A stretch of 64,000 nt of DNA from Candidatus Sulfopaludibacter sp. SbA3 (GTDB taxonomy: Bacteria > Pseudomonadota > Alphaproteobacteria > Caulobacterales > Hyphomonadaceae), in NCBI GenBank assembly GCA_945888325.1, contig CAMDAC010000004.1:1-64000 (forward strand), given 5' to 3'. Both the position numbers and the translations under genes were made by a program. Under the pieces are notes generated by a model that saw nothing but the letters and a program-made list of their open reading frames with translations, was not told the DNA's origin and made no database searches. How positions within the stretch are numbered: position 1 is the stretch's first letter; every line of letters starts with the position of its first letter. Shown here in pieces: positions 1-8,199 of the stretch.

Positions 1-251
1 TCCGGCATCGTCACGTCCGGCTGCGCCTCCACCTCGCCAATCAAGAAATCCAGATATGGCGCCAGCTTGGCGTGCCGCCGCCCGCCCACAGGGCGAGGCG
101 TGACGCTCCCCGTCTCCTGCCACAACTTCAGCAGCTTCACCGCAAAGCTGGGGCTTACCCCAAACTGCCGTGCCGCGGCCTGTCGTGAGTTGCCCCGTTC
201 AACAAACGCCACCACTCGGCGACGAAGATCCTTCGAATATGCCTCAGCCAT
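1..251 (-). CDS. IS630-family transposase, N-terminal part (cut by window edge)
   Basis: Reading leftward from an ATG at 249-251, about 83 codons are visible before the window ends. The start MAEAYSKDLRRRVVAFVERG and the following helix-turn-helix (RQAAARQFGVSPSFAVKLL) are typical of the N-terminal DNA-binding domain of IS630/ISSpo-type transposases, often encoded as orfA with a DDE domain in orfB. The DDE catalytic part lies outside the window, so whether the element is intact cannot be judged. It points away from the helicase gene at 328-1800. Confidence 0.85.
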   Translation of the reverse strand, partial: MAEAYSKDLRRRVVAFVERGNSRQAAARQFGVSPSFAVKLLKLWQETGSVTPRPVGGRRHAKLAPYLDFLIGEVEAQPDVTMP

Positions 252-311
252 GAGCCACCTCCTGAAAGAAGTGAATCACAACCCGCCCAAACTGGGAATC
301 TTTGATTCTGC
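1..311. mobile_element. One end of an IS630-type insertion sequence
   Basis: The transposase start at 251 is followed by about 75 bases before the helicase stop codon at 328. This stretch must hold the element's terminal inverted repeat. It carries three GANTC sites (273-277, 296-300, 304-308) and a short dyad (GAATCA at 273-278 with TGATTC at 303-308). The exact boundary and the TA target duplication cannot be set with only one end visible; the right limit given here is approximate. Confidence 0.5.
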
Positions 312-327
312 GTGACCGCGCGACGCT

Positions 328-1800
328 CTAGACGCCGGCACGTTCCGGACGGCGCGAGCGGTTGCCGCCGCCGCCCTGGCCGGGACCGCGGCGCGAGCCG
401 CCGCCATTGCCGCCCGGCTTGCCGCCGCCGGAGGTGCGCTGGAAGTGGCCGCCATTACCGGACGAGCGTTCACCAGCGCCTTGCGTGCGGCCTTCGCCGC
501 CCTGTTGAGGGCGGCGTTCACCGTCCGCCTGCGGACGACGTGCGGCAGGGTCATAGGCGCGGCGCTCGCCGTCCCGCTGAGGACGACGCTCACCGTTTCC
601 GCTGCTGCGCTGCTGGCCTTGCGGGCGCCGGCTTTGCTGCTGGGGTTTGCGCGAGCCGCGATCATCGGACTCTTTTTCGCCGGCGGGACGCGGGCCGAGC
701 TTGTTGCCGATCAGCTTCTCGATGGCACGCAGGTAATCGCGCTCGTCTTTCGAGACGAACGAGATCGCCACGCCCGATGCGCCGGCGCGCGCAGTGCGGC
801 CGATGCGGTGGACGTATTGCTCGGGCACTTCCGGAAGGTCGAAGTTGATGACGTGGGTGAGGTTGTCGATATGGATGCCGCGCGCGGCGATATCTGTGGC
901 GACGAGGACCGGCACCTTGCCGCCCTTGAAGGCTTCCAGCGCGCGTTCGCGTTGCGACTGGCTCTTGTTGCCATGGATGGCGACCGAGTCGATGTCCGAT
1001 GCCGCGAGACGGCGAACTACAGCGTCCGCGCCATGTTTCGTCCGGGTAAAGACGAGGACTGTCTTCACTTCCGGCTTGCGGATGGTCTCCACCAGCAGAG
1101 CCTGCTTTTCGCCCTGCTCAACGAAGCAGATGCGTTGCTCGACCTTGTCGGCGGTGGCCGAAGGCGGGGCGACAGCCACCTGGGCCGGGTCACGCAGGAA
1201 CTGCGCGGCGAGGCCTTCGACGAGTTTCGGCATGGTGGCCGAGAAGAACAATGTCTGGCGTTTGGCCGGGACGTGTTTCGCGATCGCGCGCAGGGCATGG
1301 ATGAAGCCGAGGTCCAGCATCTGGTCGGCTTCGTCGAGCACGAGGACTTCGACGTCCTTGAGGCCGACAGCGCGCTGCTCGATCAGGTCGATAAGGCGGC
1401 CGGGTGTTGCAATGAGCACGTGCACGCCGCGCTCAAGCTTGCGGATCTGCGGGCCGATCTTGGCGCCGCCGCAAACCATCGCGATGCGCAGGCCGAGGCC
1501 AGCGCCGTAGGTTTCGAACGAGGCGGCAATCTGACCAGCCAGTTCGCGTGTCGGAGCCAGCACGAGAACGCGCGCGCCCTTGTGCGGCGCCGGGCCCTGG
1601 TTGCGGAACAGCTTGTCGAGGATCGGGGCAGCGAAGGCCAGCGTCTTGCCGGTGCCTGTCTGGGCGAGGCCCATGACATCGCGGCCGGACATGATCAGCG
1701 GGATGGCGCCGGCCTGGATCGGGGTAGGGGTGGAATAGCCGGCAGCGGTCAGCGCAGATTCAACGCGCGGCGCGAGGCCGAAGGATTGGAAGGTTGTCAT
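328..1800 (-). CDS. DEAD-box ATP-dependent RNA helicase, RhlE-like
   Basis: About 490 residues, starting at the ATG read from 1798-1800 (MTTFQSFGLAPRVESAL). All helicase motifs are present in order: Q motif (TPTPIQ), Walker A AQTGTGKT near residue 46, PTREL, TPGR, the DEAD box, SAT, and the second RecA domain with TDIAARGIHI and HRIGRTARAG. The C-terminal 110 residues are a low-complexity Arg/Gly/Gln tail with repeated GERRPQ-like units, typical of RhlE proteins and likely to bind RNA. The protein would unwind structured RNA in ribosome maturation or mRNA decay. The frame stays open upstream to 2016, but homology begins at 1800. The gene abuts the insertion sequence at its 3' end yet appears full length. 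Confidence 0.92.
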   Translation of the reverse strand: MTTFQSFGLAPRVESALTAAGYSTPTPIQAGAIPLIMSGRDVMGLAQTGTGKTLAFAAPILDKLFRNQGPAPHKGARVLVLAPTRELAGQIAASFETYGAGLGLRIAMVCGGAKIGPQIRKLERGVHVLIATPGRLIDLIEQRAVGLKDVEVLVLDEADQMLDLGFIHALRAIAKHVPAKRQTLFFSATMPKLVEGLAAQFLRDPAQVAVAPPSATADKVEQRICFVEQGEKQALLVETIRKPEVKTVLVFTRTKHGADAVVRRLAASDIDSVAIHGNKSQSQRERALEAFKGGKVPVLVATDIAARGIHIDNLTHVINFDLPEVPEQYVHRIGRTARAGASGVAISFVSKDERDYLRAIEKLIGNKLGPRPAGEKESDDRGSRKPQQQSRRPQGQQRSSGNGERRPQRDGERRAYDPAARRPQADGERRPQQGGEGRTQGAGERSSGNGGHFQRTSGGGKPGGNGGGSRRGPGQGGGGNRSRRPERAGV

Positions 1801-2089
1801 GTGTTCTTTCAAAAATACTTTGCGCCCGGCGCGACACGTCGCGCTGGGGAGCGGGGGTTCTAACGACCCGCGTGAAGAAGGGCGCCTGGGGCTCAGTTGT
1901 TGTCTGTAAGGAGGGCCTACGACAGGGCGAATGTTTCGCCGCGCCAGCTCACGCTGTCCCTGCAAGGCGGCCAAAGCTGCCCAGACAGCGGGCACATGGG
2001 GTAAAACCGCCGACAAGTCAAAGGATTTTCCACAGGGGTGGGTTAACGCCGCCCATCGTCTGTCGGCGGATCGTCTGCCCCGCCGCGGT
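1801..2089. other. Intergenic leader of the helicase gene
   Basis: No convincing gene is seen here. It must hold the helicase promoter and leader on the minus strand. A 6-bp hairpin (GCGCGA at 1829-1834, TCGCGC at 1839-1844) lies about 30 bases upstream of the helicase start. A single DnaA-box-like TTTTCCACA occurs at 2026-2034, which by itself means little. Confidence 0.4.
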
Positions 2090-2692
2090 TCAGGATGGCT
2101 CGAACGGATCGAGCCCTTCCTCCAGAACCTTCAGTGCCACCGCCCGGGCCCGGCCCTTCGGTTTGCCCAGCAGCTCCCCTAGTGTCGGGCCGAACAGGCC
2201 GACCCCGATGGCGAGAATCACGCTGATCAGGATCGCGTCTTCCAGGCGGCTTTCATCCGCTTCGGCCGCGCCGATCTTCTGCCGGATCACCGTTTGCACC
2301 GCCTGGCGCACCGTTCGCAGGCGTTTTGATTCGCCGGTCATCTCCAGCCAGGCGGCGAGGCGGGCGGCGCCTTTGGTTTCGAACGCATCGAACAGGTTCT
2401 GCATGGCCGCTGCCCGCGCCTTGCGGGGGTCGGCCGGCACGTCCATCGCCAGCAGGCCCGAGACCAGCTCGACGATCATCTTTTCCATCAGCGCGGCCTG
2501 AACCGCGTCGATGGTGCCGAAATGATGGAGCACAGTGGCATTTGCCACGCCTGCCTCCTTGGCCACGTCCGCCAGCCGCAGCGACTGAGGTCCGGTTCGC
2601 ACCAGCAGGCGCTCCGCAGCGATGAGAATGTTCTCTCGTGAAGCTTCCGGCGACCGGCGGACCCGGGAAGGGGTGATTTTACTTATCGACAT
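2090..2692 (-). CDS. TetR/AcrR-family transcriptional regulator
   Basis: 200 residues. The N-terminal third has the TetR DNA-binding domain (ASRENILIAAERLLVRTG, then a helix-turn-helix with SLRLADVAKEAGVANATVL and HHFGTIDAV). The C-terminal ligand-binding part is divergent and names no ligand. It is transcribed divergently from the metal-dependent hydrolase gene at 2774, with only 81 bases between them. A palindrome that overlaps the start codon (2683-2704) is a candidate operator, so autoregulation and control of the neighbour are likely (inference). Confidence 0.85.
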   Translation of the reverse strand: MSISKITPSRVRRSPEASRENILIAAERLLVRTGPQSLRLADVAKEAGVANATVLHHFGTIDAVQAALMEKMIVELVSGLLAMDVPADPRKARAAAMQNLFDAFETKGAARLAAWLEMTGESKRLRTVRQAVQTVIRQKIGAAEADESRLEDAILISVILAIGVGLFGPTLGELLGKPKGRARAVALKVLEEGLDPFEPS

Positions 2693-2704
2693 TTTTGTCA
2701 GTAA
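2683..2704. promoter_or_regulatory. Candidate TetR operator palindrome
   Basis: The 22-bp dyad has the form TTA-N2-GACA-N4-TGTC-N2-TAA, with 7 of 11 positions per arm symmetric. It overlaps the start codon of the divergent TetR gene. Half-sites of the TGAC/GTCA kind and this length are common for TetR-family dimers. A second weaker dyad (AGTCT at 2714-2718, AGACT at 2731-2735) lies nearer the hydrolase gene. Confidence 0.5.
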
Positions 2705-2773
2705 CTGCTATAAAGTCTGAAATTCAGTTGAGACTATGTCCCCAATCTCACGCTTGTCAGCAGGAATCACCCG

Positions 2774-3616
2774 ATGACCGCCGCCCGCACCCCTGAAGAC
2801 CTTATCATTCTGCCTCGCGACCTGCATTTTGACGTGGCTACGGCGAAATCCGGCTACTGGCTCGATGGCGACCCGGTCGCGACGGCGGTGATGAACTCGC
2901 TGTCGCTGACATTCCCGGATGGCGAGCGCCTCTTCATGGACGCGGTGCGCGGCTACAAGGACCAACTGAGCGGCAAGCTGGCTCAGGAGGCGAAGGACTT
3001 CATCGCCCAGGAAGCTATCCATTCGCGCGAGCACGTGATGCTCAACAAGATGATCGACCGCAGCAAGTATCCGGTCGAGCCCATCGAGGCCGAAATCCGG
3101 GAGCGGATCGCATTCGCCCGCTCGCGGGGCCCGATCGGCATGTTGATGTCGACGATCTGCCTCGAGCATTTCACCGCCATGCTCGCTGACATGTTCGCCC
3201 AGCACGACGACCTGTTCAAGAAAACCGACCCGGCTTTGCGCGATCTCTGGCGCTGGCATGCCATGGAAGAGACCGAGCACAAGGCGGTGGCCTATGACGT
3301 CTTCCTGATCGCCACCAAGGACTGGCCGGCCTGGCGCCGCTATGTCCGCCGCTGCGTGGCGATGCTGCTGATCTCGTATTTCTTCCCGCGCAATATCACC
3401 ACCTTCGCCTCGTCGATGCTGGTCGCGGATGGCTCCACGCCGGAAGAAGCCAAAAAGGCCGTCAAGCGCTTCCTCTGGAAGGACCCCGCTTTCTTCGGCC
3501 GCGGCTGGAAGATCTGGATCCAGTGGTTCAAACCGGGCTTTCATCCCTGGGACCATGACAACCGCGCCCTGATGTCTGAGTGGCAAGCCGAGTTCAATCT
3601 GGTGGCGGCCGAATAA
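2774..3616 (+). CDS. Predicted metal-dependent hydrolase (PF10118 family)
   Basis: 280 residues. The pattern of conserved acidic and histidine residues matches the poorly characterised PF10118 family: FIAQEAIHSREH near residue 78, CLEHFTAML near 135, and HAMEETEHKAVAYDVF near 165. These resemble the paired E/ExxH motifs of ferritin-like di-iron proteins, so an oxidase or hydrolase role with a bound metal is plausible; the substrate is unknown. The C-terminal part contains a hydrophobic segment (RCVAMLLISYFF). The gene is divergent from a TetR regulator, which suggests inducible expression, perhaps by a lipid or hydrophobic compound (inference). Confidence 0.8.
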   Translation: MTAARTPEDLIILPRDLHFDVATAKSGYWLDGDPVATAVMNSLSLTFPDGERLFMDAVRGYKDQLSGKLAQEAKDFIAQEAIHSREHVMLNKMIDRSKYPVEPIEAEIRERIAFARSRGPIGMLMSTICLEHFTAMLADMFAQHDDLFKKTDPALRDLWRWHAMEETEHKAVAYDVFLIATKDWPAWRRYVRRCVAMLLISYFFPRNITTFASSMLVADGSTPEEAKKAVKRFLWKDPAFFGRGWKIWIQWFKPGFHPWDHDNRALMSEWQAEFNLVAAE

Positions 3617-3702
3617 TTTCCCCCACCTGATTCAGGTTACTGGACAATCGGGGCCCGGCACCTCAACTCTAACCCCAAGGCTGGGGATTGAGGCCGTTCA
3701 GT

Positions 3703-4692
3703 ATGAAACACTTCTGGTCCCGCCTGGCGCTTTCTATTGCGTCGCTTTCGCTTGCGGCGTTTGTCGCGGGCGTGGAAGCGACCGCAGAAACTGCGCCACC
3801 CTCGGTGGAGCCGGCACCGAACTATCTCGGCATCGAACTGCCCTTGCGTCCCGGCGAGCGCGTCATCCCGACTGCGGGCGGCGACTGTTCCGTGGTTGTG
3901 TTTGCCCCGCATAAGGAACGCTATGAGCGCTTCGCCGCGTATTGGCGTACGGCGCGATGGAACGGCTACTGCCGGTTCGGCCTCGCCCATGGCGCCGGCA
4001 TCGTTACCGGCGTGGAGGGAAGCTGGAGCGTCGAGACGTCGATGGTCTATGGCCTGGAGGTCAACCCGGCTGAATCCATCACGGTGGAAACCGGGCAGGA
4101 CGGGGAGATATCCTGGGACCCGTCACTCGACACGCTGAACTTCTTTGCGGGCCCTGCCTTCAGCGATCTCGAAAGCAAACGCTACGTTATCCGGCTTGAA
4201 AAGGAACCATCCGGCGATCTGGAACTCGGTGACATGGTTTCTGAGTGGTATGGTCAGGACTATCTCGAAAAGCGCACGTTCGACGAGAATGGGCGAGAAA
4301 GAACCATCAGCATCAGTGTATGGAATGTCGACACCTTTTGCGGGCTTGGACTTCCGGACGAGTACAAGTCGTTCGAAAAGGAAGTAAAAAAGGCCTGCAA
4401 AAAGACCACCGACAAGCTCGTTCTGCTCCGGCGGGAGGGCTTTGAAGCCGACACCTGGTCGGATCGCCCGATCACCTGGCTGAAATCCTGTCCGGTTAAC
4501 AGGGCGCGAAACGTCAATGATTGCGGCAAGCTGGTGAAGGAATCGCTCGGCAAGGAAGCCGCCGAACTGGATAAGTTTCTCGCCGAGGGCGACGCGGCCG
4601 CGCGCGCTGCGGCGCGGCAGGAAATCATCGGCCGCTACGCCCCGCTGGAAGCGGCCATCGAGGAGCCTCTGCTCGTCGGAGACTTCGAGTAG
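3703..4692 (+). CDS. Secreted protein of unknown function
   Basis: 329 residues from the ATG at 3703; a TTG at 3688 is an in-frame alternative. Residues 1-33 form a clear Sec signal peptide (MKHFWSRLALSIASLSLAAF followed by a polar region), so the mature protein is periplasmic or exported. The mature part has several cysteines (GGDCSVVVF, GYCRFG, DTFCGLG, KSCP, VNDCGK) that could form disulfides, and an Ala/Glu-rich C-terminal helix. I do not recognise a domain. It stands alone between the hydrolase gene and the convergent LOG-family gene. Confidence 0.7.
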   Translation: MKHFWSRLALSIASLSLAAFVAGVEATAETAPPSVEPAPNYLGIELPLRPGERVIPTAGGDCSVVVFAPHKERYERFAAYWRTARWNGYCRFGLAHGAGIVTGVEGSWSVETSMVYGLEVNPAESITVETGQDGEISWDPSLDTLNFFAGPAFSDLESKRYVIRLEKEPSGDLELGDMVSEWYGQDYLEKRTFDENGRERTISISVWNVDTFCGLGLPDEYKSFEKEVKKACKKTTDKLVLLRREGFEADTWSDRPITWLKSCPVNRARNVNDCGKLVKESLGKEAAELDKFLAEGDAAARAAARQEIIGRYAPLEAAIEEPLLVGDFE

Positions 4693-4707
4693 GCCCGTTC
4701 GATCCGT

Positions 4708-5298
4708 CTACAGATCGATTACCACACGCCGGTCTTCCAGCGCGGTGATCGCCGCCTGGGGCGTGGCGCTGTGCACCAGCGCGTCCCGGAACGTCTCCGG
4801 AATGAACCCGCCGGCGATGATGCGGTCGATCAGGTCGAAGAAGGGTTGCCAGAAGCCGTCCTCGTCGAGAAAGGCCATCGGCTTCGCATGCAAGCCTAGC
4901 CGGGCCCAGGAGAGGATCTCCACCGCTTCTTCCAGCGTGCCGATCCCGCCGGGCAGCACGATGAAGGCATCGGCCTCCTCGAACATCATCATCTTGCGGG
5001 TGTGCATGTCCTCGACGATGCGGTGTTCGACATCCTTGAAGATGCGTTCCTTCTGCAACAGGAACCGCGGCATGATGCCGAGCACTTCGCCGCCCGCGCC
5101 ATTCGCCGCGCGTGCGCAGGCGCCCATCAGGCCCACCCCGCCGCCGCCGTAGACCAGCCGGATGCCGCGCCCCGCCAGTTCACGTCCCAGCGCTTCGGCC
5201 AGGCGGATGTAGATCGCGTTCACATTGTCGGAGGCGCCGCAGTAAACGCAGATTGATCCGATGCTCGAGGTTTTCGGGTGGGTCTTGATATCATCCAT
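4708..5298 (-). CDS. LOG-family protein (TIGR00730), nucleoside 5'-monophosphate phosphoribohydrolase-like
   Basis: 196 residues from the ATG at 5296-5298 (MDDIKTHPKTSSIGSICVYC). The Rossmann-like fold has the family signatures YGGGGVGLMG near residue 59 and PGGIGTLEE near 116, with the RKMMMFEEADAF stretch between. Family members cleave nucleoside monophosphates such as cytokinin riboside 5'-monophosphate or AMP into base plus ribose 5-phosphate; the true substrate here is unknown. The frame is open further upstream, but homology starts at this ATG. Its promoter region overlaps the 5' region of the divergent ABC exporter gene. Confidence 0.88.
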   Translation of the reverse strand: MDDIKTHPKTSSIGSICVYCGASDNVNAIYIRLAEALGRELAGRGIRLVYGGGGVGLMGACARAANGAGGEVLGIMPRFLLQKERIFKDVEHRIVEDMHTRKMMMFEEADAFIVLPGGIGTLEEAVEILSWARLGLHAKPMAFLDEDGFWQPFFDLIDRIIAGGFIPETFRDALVHSATPQAAITALEDRRVVIDL

Positions 5299-5404
5299 GG
5301 GCGGGGAGTTTACGCAGCGTTGCGGGCTTCTGCCAGACGGTTTCTCAGGATCGCGCCGGGAGGTATTCCGTGGGTGGGTTTCGTTTTCCAACGTTCCGCG
5401 CCAT

Positions 5405-7258
5405 ATGGCATTCATGAGTTCACATGCACATGCCGCACAGGCGCCCGAAAACCACGACCGGATCGAGAGTGCGGATGGGGGCCTGTGGGCTTCGATCCTG
5501 CGTATCCTGAAGCTGCTCTGGCGGCCGGAGCTGGCCAAATGGCGTCCGGTCATGGCGGTGGCCGTGGTCCTGACGCTGGCTGCGTCGGTGCTGGAGGTCA
5601 TCTCGCCCCTGGTGATGGGCCACGCGATCAACCAGGTCGTGCCGCAGGGGGCCGGCGGCGGCTTTGCTGTCGCGGCGCTCTGGCTGACCTACGGGCTGAT
5701 CCTCAGGTTCGCAGCCGCCGGCCTGCCGCAAGCCCGGGACTGGCTGTTCGCCCCGGTCAGCCAGGATGCCCAGCGGGTGGCGAGCGTGGACGCGTTCGGC
5801 CATGCCCTCGGCCTGTCGCTGAACTTTCACCAGACCCGGCGTACCGGCGCGCTCAACCGCGTCATTGAGCGAGGGGCAGGGGCGATCGATTACCTGATCC
5901 GCTTCCTCGCCTTCAACATCGGCCCGACGCTGATCCGCCTCGTACTGGCGTCGATCGCGCTCGGCGTCGCCTATGACTACCGGCTCGCCCTGATCGCCGT
6001 CGCGACGATTGTCCTGTATGTGATCTGCACGGTCGTCATCACCGAATGGCGCGTGCGCCAGCGCCGGAAGATGAACGAGGCCGACACGCATTTCCGCGCG
6101 ACCTCCGTGGACATCCTGACGAATTTCGAGACCGTCAAATCCTTCGCGGCGGAGACGCGCGAGACCGCCCGGTTCGACAAGGCGATGGGCGATTACAACG
6201 TCCACTATGTCGACACGATGCGCAGCATGTATGTGCTGAACACCGTGCAGGCGCTGGTGATGAACCTTGGCCTGTTGGCTGTAATGGTGCTCTCGGCGCT
6301 GAACGTCATCGAAGGCCGGATGCAGATCGGCGACCTGACGGCGGTGATGCTGATGCTGCTGTCGCTGTATGCGCCGCTGAACATTCTTGGCTGGGCCTGG
6401 CGCGAGATCAAGCAGGGCGCTGTCGATCTCGAGAAGCTGCATGGCCTTCTCGCCATGGTGCCGGAAGTCGAGGATGTGCCGGACGCGAAAGTGCTCTCCA
6501 AGCCGCAGGGCCGGGTGACGTTCGAGGATGTGTCCTTCAATCATGAAGGCCGCTCCGTCGGTGTGCAGAATATCAGCTTCGATGTGCCCGCCGGTGGCAA
6601 GATCGCCTTCGTCGGTACGTCGGGCGCGGGCAAGTCGACGCTGCTGAAACTGCTGTTCCGTTTTTACGATACCGATGGCGGGCGGGTGCTGGTCGACGGA
6701 CAGGACGTGCGCACGGTGACGCAGGAGTCGCTGCGCGCGGCGCTCGGTCTCGTGCCCCAGGATGTCGTGCTGTTCAACGACACGATCCGCGCCAACATCG
6801 CCTATGCGCGCCCTGGCGCGACCGAAGAGGAAATCCGCGACGCGGCCCGCGGTGCCCAGCTGCTCGACTTTATCGAGAGCCAGCCGGACGGCTGGAACAC
6901 CCGCGTCGGCGAGCGCGGCCTGAAACTCTCCGGCGGCGAGAAACAGCGCGTCGGCATTGCCCGGGTCGTGCTCGCAGACCCCGCCATCCTCGTGCTCGAC
7001 GAAGCCACCAGTGCGCTCGACAGCGCCACTGAAGCCGCCGTGCAGGACGCGCTGGAAGCGGCCTCTGCGGGGCGCACGACCCTGATGGTGGCGCACCGGC
7101 TTTCGACCGTCATTTCGGCCGACGAGATCATCGTTCTGGAGGCCGGACGTGTGATTGAGCGTGGTAACCATGCCGCGCTGCTGGCAAAAGGCGGCAAATA
7201 TGCTGATATGTGGCAAAGGCAGGCGCGTAGCACGGATGCTGCATTGGCGCTGACCTGA
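5405..7258 (+). CDS. ABC exporter, Atm1/heavy-metal type, fused membrane and ATPase domains
   Basis: About 617 residues; an in-frame ATG at 5414 is an equally good start, since neither has a strong ribosome-binding site. The N-terminal half is a six-helix type I exporter domain. The C-terminal half holds Walker A (GTSGAGKST), Q-loop (GLVPQDVVLFNDTI), signature LSGGEKQRVGIAR, Walker B and D-loop (ILVLDEATSALD) and the H-loop (AHRL). The VPQDxVLFNDTI stretch is characteristic of the Atm1/NaAtm1 group, which exports glutathione or glutathione-metal conjugates from the cytoplasm. It would act as a homodimer in the inner membrane. The next gene follows after 29 bases and may be co-transcribed. Confidence 0.88.
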   Translation: MAFMSSHAHAAQAPENHDRIESADGGLWASILRILKLLWRPELAKWRPVMAVAVVLTLAASVLEVISPLVMGHAINQVVPQGAGGGFAVAALWLTYGLILRFAAAGLPQARDWLFAPVSQDAQRVASVDAFGHALGLSLNFHQTRRTGALNRVIERGAGAIDYLIRFLAFNIGPTLIRLVLASIALGVAYDYRLALIAVATIVLYVICTVVITEWRVRQRRKMNEADTHFRATSVDILTNFETVKSFAAETRETARFDKAMGDYNVHYVDTMRSMYVLNTVQALVMNLGLLAVMVLSALNVIEGRMQIGDLTAVMLMLLSLYAPLNILGWAWREIKQGAVDLEKLHGLLAMVPEVEDVPDAKVLSKPQGRVTFEDVSFNHEGRSVGVQNISFDVPAGGKIAFVGTSGAGKSTLLKLLFRFYDTDGGRVLVDGQDVRTVTQESLRAALGLVPQDVVLFNDTIRANIAYARPGATEEEIRDAARGAQLLDFIESQPDGWNTRVGERGLKLSGGEKQRVGIARVVLADPAILVLDEATSALDSATEAAVQDALEAASAGRTTLMVAHRLSTVISADEIIVLEAGRVIERGNHAALLAKGGKYADMWQRQARSTDAALALT

Positions 7259-7287
7259 GGCTTGGAAGACACGAAAGGAGCGACGTC

Positions 7288-8187
7288 ATGACGGATGAAA
7301 TCGAGCGCCGCTCCATGCCGTGGCTGAATGTCGTGTTCGACTGGGAAGGCGTGGCGGCGGCGGCGGCAGCTTTCCTCGCATCCCTTCTGCTGGGCTGGAT
7401 CTGGGGTCCGCTGTTCTGGATCGGCTTTGCGGCCATGATTGCGGCCCTGGCGGCGGGCCGCTGGTCGCGCCGGTCCCCGCCTGACCTTGCGGACGGCGTG
7501 GTGGCACCCTGTGACGGGATCGTTCTGAGCATCCAGGGCGAAGAGCCGCCGACGGCTCTGCGTCTCTCGCCGGGCAGTTATGTCCGGATACGGATCACCT
7601 CTTCGCCGCTGACGACCAACAAGCTCTATACGCCGATTGCCGGCGGGGTTGACCTGATCACGCTGGCACAAGGCGAGCCGTCTGTGCCGATGGCGTTCCG
7701 CCCGGACGATGTGGGGCTGACCCGCGCCTATGTGTCGTTCGAAAGCGCCGGCGAGCAGGCCGGCCTAGCGCTGTCGACCGGCGGGTTTGGTCCGCGTATC
7801 GAGCTGGATGTCGAGACCGGCGATGTCGTGCGGCTCGGCCGCGCCTTCGGGACCCGGCGGCTGGGCGGCTGGTGCGACCTGTACCTGCCTGCCAGCCTGA
7901 ACATCCTCGTCTGGCCGGGGCAGACGCTGATCGGCGGTGAGACCGTGATCGGCCGCCTGCGCGCAGAATTCGAAGATGATCTGGTGATCGGCGTGCCCGA
8001 AATCGTGGTGCCGGAACCGAAGCCTGCAACCGTGGCGGCGGCGCCGACAGTTGCCGAAGTGGCGGCCGAGGAAGAAGACTTCTTCGACGATTATCCGGAG
8101 CCGGACGAAGTCGAAGCCCCAGAAGATCCCGCCGCGATCTTTGCCCGCCTGCGCGAAGCGGCCCGCAAGCACGGCGAGAGCGACTGA
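7288..8187 (+). CDS. Phosphatidylserine decarboxylase homologue lacking the self-cleavage serine
   Basis: 299 residues. The first 60 residues carry two hydrophobic segments, as in short-form Psd proteins. The core resembles Psd: VVAPCDGIVLSI (residues 71-82), a region ending in P-I-A-G (116-119), CDLYLP (196-201) and GQTLIGGETVIG (211-222). Active short Psd proteins are cut at the serine of an FGSR-type motif to make the pyruvoyl group. Here the aligned sequence is LGGWCDLYLP, with no serine, and the conserved histidine of the HVNRAP segment is also replaced (TNKLYTP). The last 60 residues are an acidic, Pro/Ala-rich tail not found in Psd. I infer a non-decarboxylating membrane protein. It follows the ABC exporter gene closely. 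Confidence 0.75.
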   Translation: MTDEIERRSMPWLNVVFDWEGVAAAAAAFLASLLLGWIWGPLFWIGFAAMIAALAAGRWSRRSPPDLADGVVAPCDGIVLSIQGEEPPTALRLSPGSYVRIRITSSPLTTNKLYTPIAGGVDLITLAQGEPSVPMAFRPDDVGLTRAYVSFESAGEQAGLALSTGGFGPRIELDVETGDVVRLGRAFGTRRLGGWCDLYLPASLNILVWPGQTLIGGETVIGRLRAEFEDDLVIGVPEIVVPEPKPATVAAAPTVAEVAAEEEDFFDDYPEPDEVEAPEDPAAIFARLREAARKHGESD

Positions 8188-8199
8188 GCTGTCAGGGTA

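Noticed and set aside
445-1863. A 472-codon plus-strand frame opposite the helicase gene
   Set aside because: Antisense shadow; composition is typical of reverse-frame translation and the helicase on the other strand has complete motifs.
2026-2034. DnaA-box-like TTTTCCACA
   Set aside because: A single near-match, no cluster, no AT-rich unwinding region and no origin-linked genes.
5420-7216. A 598-codon minus-strand frame opposite the ABC exporter
   Set aside because: Shadow of a real gene; rich in His, Gln and Arg with no domain.
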